DNA from: Mucilaginibacter myungsuensis
Lineage (GTDB): Bacteria > Bacteroidota > Bacteroidia > Sphingobacteriales > Sphingobacteriaceae
Length of the DNA stretch: 64,000 bases
Assembly (NCBI RefSeq): GCF_015222005.1
Contig: NZ_JADFFL010000002.1
Coordinates: 760,748 to 824,747 of the forward strand
Reading direction: 5' to 3'
Shown here: positions 61,030-64,000 of the stretch, in pieces
How positions within the stretch are numbered: position 1 is the first letter of the stretch
Layout of the letters: each line of letters starts with the position of its first letter
Notes under the pieces: model-generated
Database searches by the model: none
Seen by the model: the letters and a program-made list of their open reading frames with translations, nothing else
What the model was told of the DNA's origin: nothing
Program-made: the position numbers and the translations under genes

Positions 61030-63741
61030 ATGATACGGTATCTCAACTATCTCTTTGTTTGTCTTTGTTCGTTTGTGCTTGTACCCGCCCCTTTGCTGGC
61101 CCGGCAGATCATTAGTGCTGACATGCAGGTCAAGATCCAAAATCTTAAATGCGATCAGCTGATCAACCCGACCATTGAGGCTGACCATCCGGCTTTGAGC
61201 TGGCAGATGGTTTCGACACAGCAGGGGAAGGCGCAACGAGCTTACCGTGTTCTTGTCGCAGGTAGTGCCGCTTTACTGGCCCAAAACAAAGGAGACATCT
61301 GGGACAGCGGCAAAGTGCCGTCGGCTAATTCGATACAGGTGCTTTATAAGGGTAAGGTGCTAAAGTCGCGCCAAAAGGTTTATTGGAAGGTGATGGTATG
61401 GGACGAGCAAGGCCGCCCGACCGCCTGGAGCGCCGCAACCCAATGGCAAATGGGCCTGTTAAACCCCGCCGACTGGCAAGCCAAATGGATTGGCGCTATG
61501 GAAAACCCTACCCCAAATTCTACAGCTACTTATCCTGCGCCATACTTTCGTAAGGCTTTTACGGCAGGCAAAAAAGTAAAGCAGGCAACCGTGTATGTAA
61601 GCGGCTTGGGCTTTTACGAGCTTTATATCAATGGCAAAAAAATAGGCGATCAGGTGTTGGCCCCGGCGGTCACCAATTATGATGTTCGGCCACTTACCAA
61701 ACTGCTTTATCCTTATGATGACCAATCGACCCAGCGAGTGCTGTACAATAGTTTTGATGTAACGGCCAACATCGCGCAAAAGGATAACGCCATTGGCATA
61801 CTGCTTGGCAACGGCTGGTACAACCAGCGCGACCGCACGGTTGAAGGCAATATGTGGTATGATCTGCCCAAGCTCATCTTTCAGTTAGAAGTTACGTACA
61901 CCGATGGCACCAAACAGGTCATTGCATCTAACGATAGCTGGAAAACCACTACCGGTCCGCTGTTAAAAGACGGCATCTTCAGCGGCGAACAGTATGATGC
62001 CCGACTCTATCTCGGCGCATGGGACAAGCCGGGTTATAACGATGCCAATTGGAAACCCGCTATCTACGTAAAGCCGCCTACAGGTGCGCTGCATCCACAA
62101 TTGGCCCCTTTTGATAAGGTGACCCGCACATTGACCCCGACTTTTGAAGGTAAGACCCGCGACTCGGTTTACAGGTATCACCTTAACGAGACCGTATCCG
62201 GTTGGGCAAGCATCACCGTAAAAGGTAAGGCCGGCGACCGTACGAAGTTGCGCTACATTAGCGAGGAAGGCGAGGATTACGGCCAGATAGATACTTACAT
62301 TTTAAACGGTGGAGTACCCGAGACCTGGCAGCCCAAATTTACCTGGCATGCCTTTAGGGTGATAGAGGTGACCAGCAAGGATGTTGCCTTAAATGCCGAA
62401 AGTATCAGGGTGATGGATGTACATACTGATGTGCAGCCGAACGGAACATTCGAGTGTTCTAACCCATTCCTCAATAAGATCAATACCGCGTATTTAAAGA
62501 CCCAGTTGGCCAATATGCACGGCAGCATCAGCAGCGATTGTCCGCACCGCGAACGCCTGGGCTATACCGGCGATGGGCAGGTGGCTATGGAGAGCGCTAT
62601 GTTATCTTTTGACCTGCCGCAATTTTATAGCAAATGGTTTGATGATATAGATGATGCCCGCAACAAAAAGACAGGCTTTGTCACCCATACCGCGCCTTTC
62701 GGTGGCGGCGGTGGCGGCCCGGCCTGGGGATCGGCTTATGTAATTATGCCCTGGTTATATTATCAATATTATGGCGATGCAGCCATGCTGAGCAAACATT
62801 ACCAAGGGATGAAACAATGGGTGACCTACCTGAGCACCCGCACCAACAAAGACGGCCTGATCACCCGCGAAGAACCCAACGGCTGGTGCCTGGGCGATTG
62901 GTGTACACCGACAGGAGTGGAGGTACCCGAGCCATTAGTGAACACTGCCTATTACCACCACGTAACCGCAACGATGAGCAAGGTAGCAAAACTGCTGGGT
63001 AAAGACGATGACCGCGCTATGTTCGATCAGTTGGCGGGGCAGATCAAGGTCAATTTTAACAAAGCCTATTACCACGCAGATAAAAAAACCTACTGGCAAG
63101 GCAGGCAAGGTGCGGATGTGTTTGCGCTGGCATTTGATCTGGTGCCTGACGGATCACGCAAAGATGTTTTCAATTCCTTATTGAACCACCTGGAGAAACT
63201 GAACTATCATTTTGATACCGGCATATTGGGTACGCCCTTAATGTTAAAAGTACTATCGCAAAACGACCGTAATGATATCGCCTACAAGATCATGAACCAG
63301 CAAACCGGCGTAGGTTTTGGCTATCTGTTAGATGCTAAGAACAGCACCCTGTGGGAGGCCTGGGACAGTGCCGGCTCACATTGCCACCCCATGTTCGGTA
63401 GTGTGGTAGAGTGGTTTTACACGGCCTTGGGCGGCATCAAGCCCGGCGCTGATGGGTTTCAACATTTCGTAGTAGCCCCAAGCGCTGTTACCGATCTAAC
63501 CTACTGCAAGTCGGCCTACAATAGCCTGTACGGTAAAATTAGATCTGAATGGAAACGCAATGCTGACGGAACGCTGCAAATACTGGTAGAGGTCCCGGCT
63601 AACACCTCGGCAACTTTCGTCTTGCCATCCGGGAAAACCAAAGCCAAGGATGCCGCAGGTAAAAATATGACCGTAAAGCAAACGAATGAAAGATCGGTGG
63701 TTGAATTGCCGTCGGGTGTTTATCGGTTCAGCTTATCGTAG
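61030..63741 (+). CDS. Glycoside hydrolase family 78 alpha-L-rhamnosidase
   Basis: 903 residues with a signal peptide (LFVCLCSFVLVPAPLLARQ). Domains in order: an N-terminal fibronectin/Ig-like domain, two beta-sandwich domains (KWIGAMENPTPN, PAPYFRKAFTAGKKVKQAT), the (alpha/alpha)6 catalytic domain with SSDCPHRERLGYTGDGQ and the DARNKKTGF region, and a C-terminal beta-sandwich (VVAPSAVTDLTYCKS). It releases L-rhamnose from plant glycosides or pectin side chains in the periplasm. The GH78 signatures are intact. No SusCD pair is adjacent. A terminator follows at 63826. Confidence 0.95.
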   Translation: MIRYLNYLFVCLCSFVLVPAPLLARQIISADMQVKIQNLKCDQLINPTIEADHPALSWQMVSTQQGKAQRAYRVLVAGSAALLAQNKGDIWDSGKVPSANSIQVLYKGKVLKSRQKVYWKVMVWDEQGRPTAWSAATQWQMGLLNPADWQAKWIGAMENPTPNSTATYPAPYFRKAFTAGKKVKQATVYVSGLGFYELYINGKKIGDQVLAPAVTNYDVRPLTKLLYPYDDQSTQRVLYNSFDVTANIAQKDNAIGILLGNGWYNQRDRTVEGNMWYDLPKLIFQLEVTYTDGTKQVIASNDSWKTTTGPLLKDGIFSGEQYDARLYLGAWDKPGYNDANWKPAIYVKPPTGALHPQLAPFDKVTRTLTPTFEGKTRDSVYRYHLNETVSGWASITVKGKAGDRTKLRYISEEGEDYGQIDTYILNGGVPETWQPKFTWHAFRVIEVTSKDVALNAESIRVMDVHTDVQPNGTFECSNPFLNKINTAYLKTQLANMHGSISSDCPHRERLGYTGDGQVAMESAMLSFDLPQFYSKWFDDIDDARNKKTGFVTHTAPFGGGGGGPAWGSAYVIMPWLYYQYYGDAAMLSKHYQGMKQWVTYLSTRTNKDGLITREEPNGWCLGDWCTPTGVEVPEPLVNTAYYHHVTATMSKVAKLLGKDDDRAMFDQLAGQIKVNFNKAYYHADKKTYWQGRQGADVFALAFDLVPDGSRKDVFNSLLNHLEKLNYHFDTGILGTPLMLKVLSQNDRNDIAYKIMNQQTGVGFGYLLDAKNSTLWEAWDSAGSHCHPMFGSVVEWFYTALGGIKPGADGFQHFVVAPSAVTDLTYCKSAYNSLYGKIRSEWKRNADGTLQILVEVPANTSATFVLPSGKTKAKDAAGKNMTVKQTNERSVVELPSGVYRFSLS

Positions 63742-63825
63742 CATATACTTAATACTGATCGGCCAATTGTTAAACATTTGCCTTGATCGGACCACAACAG
63801 AACGACAATGTGCATCATGGCACAA

Positions 63826-63862
63826 AAAAGCCTCGGCACTTTTACAGTTGCCGAGGCTTTTA
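63826..63862 (+). terminator. Rho-independent terminator after GH78
   Basis: AAAAGCCTCGGCA / TGCCGAGGCTTTT stem with a 10-base loop, followed by TAATAAG. Confidence 0.85.
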
Positions 63863-63874
63863 ATAAGTTCTTAT

Positions 63875-64000
63875 TGTAACGTCCTAAAATAGGTTGACAC
63901 AAAAAGTGTTAACAAATGAAAGAACAGGAAGTTAAGGGTTATCAAAGAAAGACCCAAAAAGATTACAGTTTAGCTTTTAAACTGGAGATCGTAGATGCTG
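63875..64000 (+). mobile_element. Left end of an IS3-type insertion sequence, cut by the window
   Basis: Starting at 63875 with TGTAACGTCCTAAAATAGG and then TTGACACAAAAAGTG, a plausible terminal inverted repeat lies about 40 bp before a transposase start codon. The right end and target duplication are outside the window. Confidence 0.65.
63916..64000 (+). CDS. IS3-family transposase OrfA, N-terminal fragment (cut by window end)
   Basis: The frame MKEQEVKGYQRKTQKDYSLA, then FKLEIVDA, is the start of an OrfA helix-turn-helix protein. OrfA of IS3 elements binds the ends and is joined to the OrfB catalytic part by a frameshift. Only 28 residues are in the window. Confidence 0.75.
   Translation, partial: MKEQEVKGYQRKTQKDYSLAFKLEIVDA

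Overview
The window looks like chromosomal DNA of a Bacteroidota bacterium, most likely family Sphingobacteriaceae (Mucilaginibacter/Pedobacter-like). The signs are two large outer-membrane receptors with N-terminal carboxypeptidase-regulatory-like domains, LytS/LytTR signalling, DUF2490, DUF3078 and DUF4932 proteins, glycoside hydrolases of families 92, 78 and 71/99, -7 boxes of the TAnnTTTG type, TTG/GTG starts, and few obvious Shine-Dalgarno sequences. The family-level assignment is inference from gene content; no rRNA or tRNA gene is visible.

Layout. 1-9 kb: end of an NtrY-like kinase, an alpha/beta hydrolase, dinB, a small DUF2442-like gene, a protein with seven copies of a GFKPRFKAGVTK-like motif, an ECF sigma factor, and a sigma-54 response regulator coupled to a 64-residue H-box peptide. 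9.3-14 kb: a TPP riboswitch followed by a TonB receptor, a PnuT-type transporter and a flavin-enzyme gene, which reads as a thiamine uptake/salvage operon. 14-19.6 kb: an ApbE-like gene, an outer-membrane barrel with a two-component pair, gcvH, vanZ-like and a tiny lipoprotein gene. 19.6-24.1 kb: a large outer-membrane barrel protein and radA, whose coding sequence carries an in-frame palindromic insert. 24.7-25.9 kb: an AT-rich two-gene island (membrane-anchored nucleotidyltransferase plus an unknown protein). 26-36.7 kb: GH92, a LemA/TPM group, NUDIX, DUF4932, a 142-bp tandem repeat, a LytS/LytTR pair, a frameshifted Uma2 gene, and a nitroreductase. 36.7-48.1 kb: lysS, a beta-propeller protein, msrB, an ABC exporter, DUF58, membrane proteins, and a GH71/99-like enzyme behind a LacI-type palindrome. 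48.4-58.4 kb: DUF3078, rhuM, a truncated IS1595-type transposase, ffh, an orphan antitoxin-like gene, lipoproteins, rdgB, a SurA-like isomerase and a MoxR ATPase. 58.5-60.8 kb: a second AT-rich island encoding a CBS-HEPN fusion and a coiled-coil membrane protein. 61-64 kb: GH78, then the left end of an IS3-type element cut by the window edge.

How it fits together. Most of the window is ordinary housekeeping and glycan-use chromosome. The best candidates for something undescribed are the two AT-rich modules (24.7-25.9 kb and 58.5-60.8 kb), both built from domain types often found in defence or toxin systems. At DNA level, two families of small dispersed palindromic repeats stand out. One has invaded the radA reading frame, and another appears to form the variable P3 arm of the TPP riboswitch.
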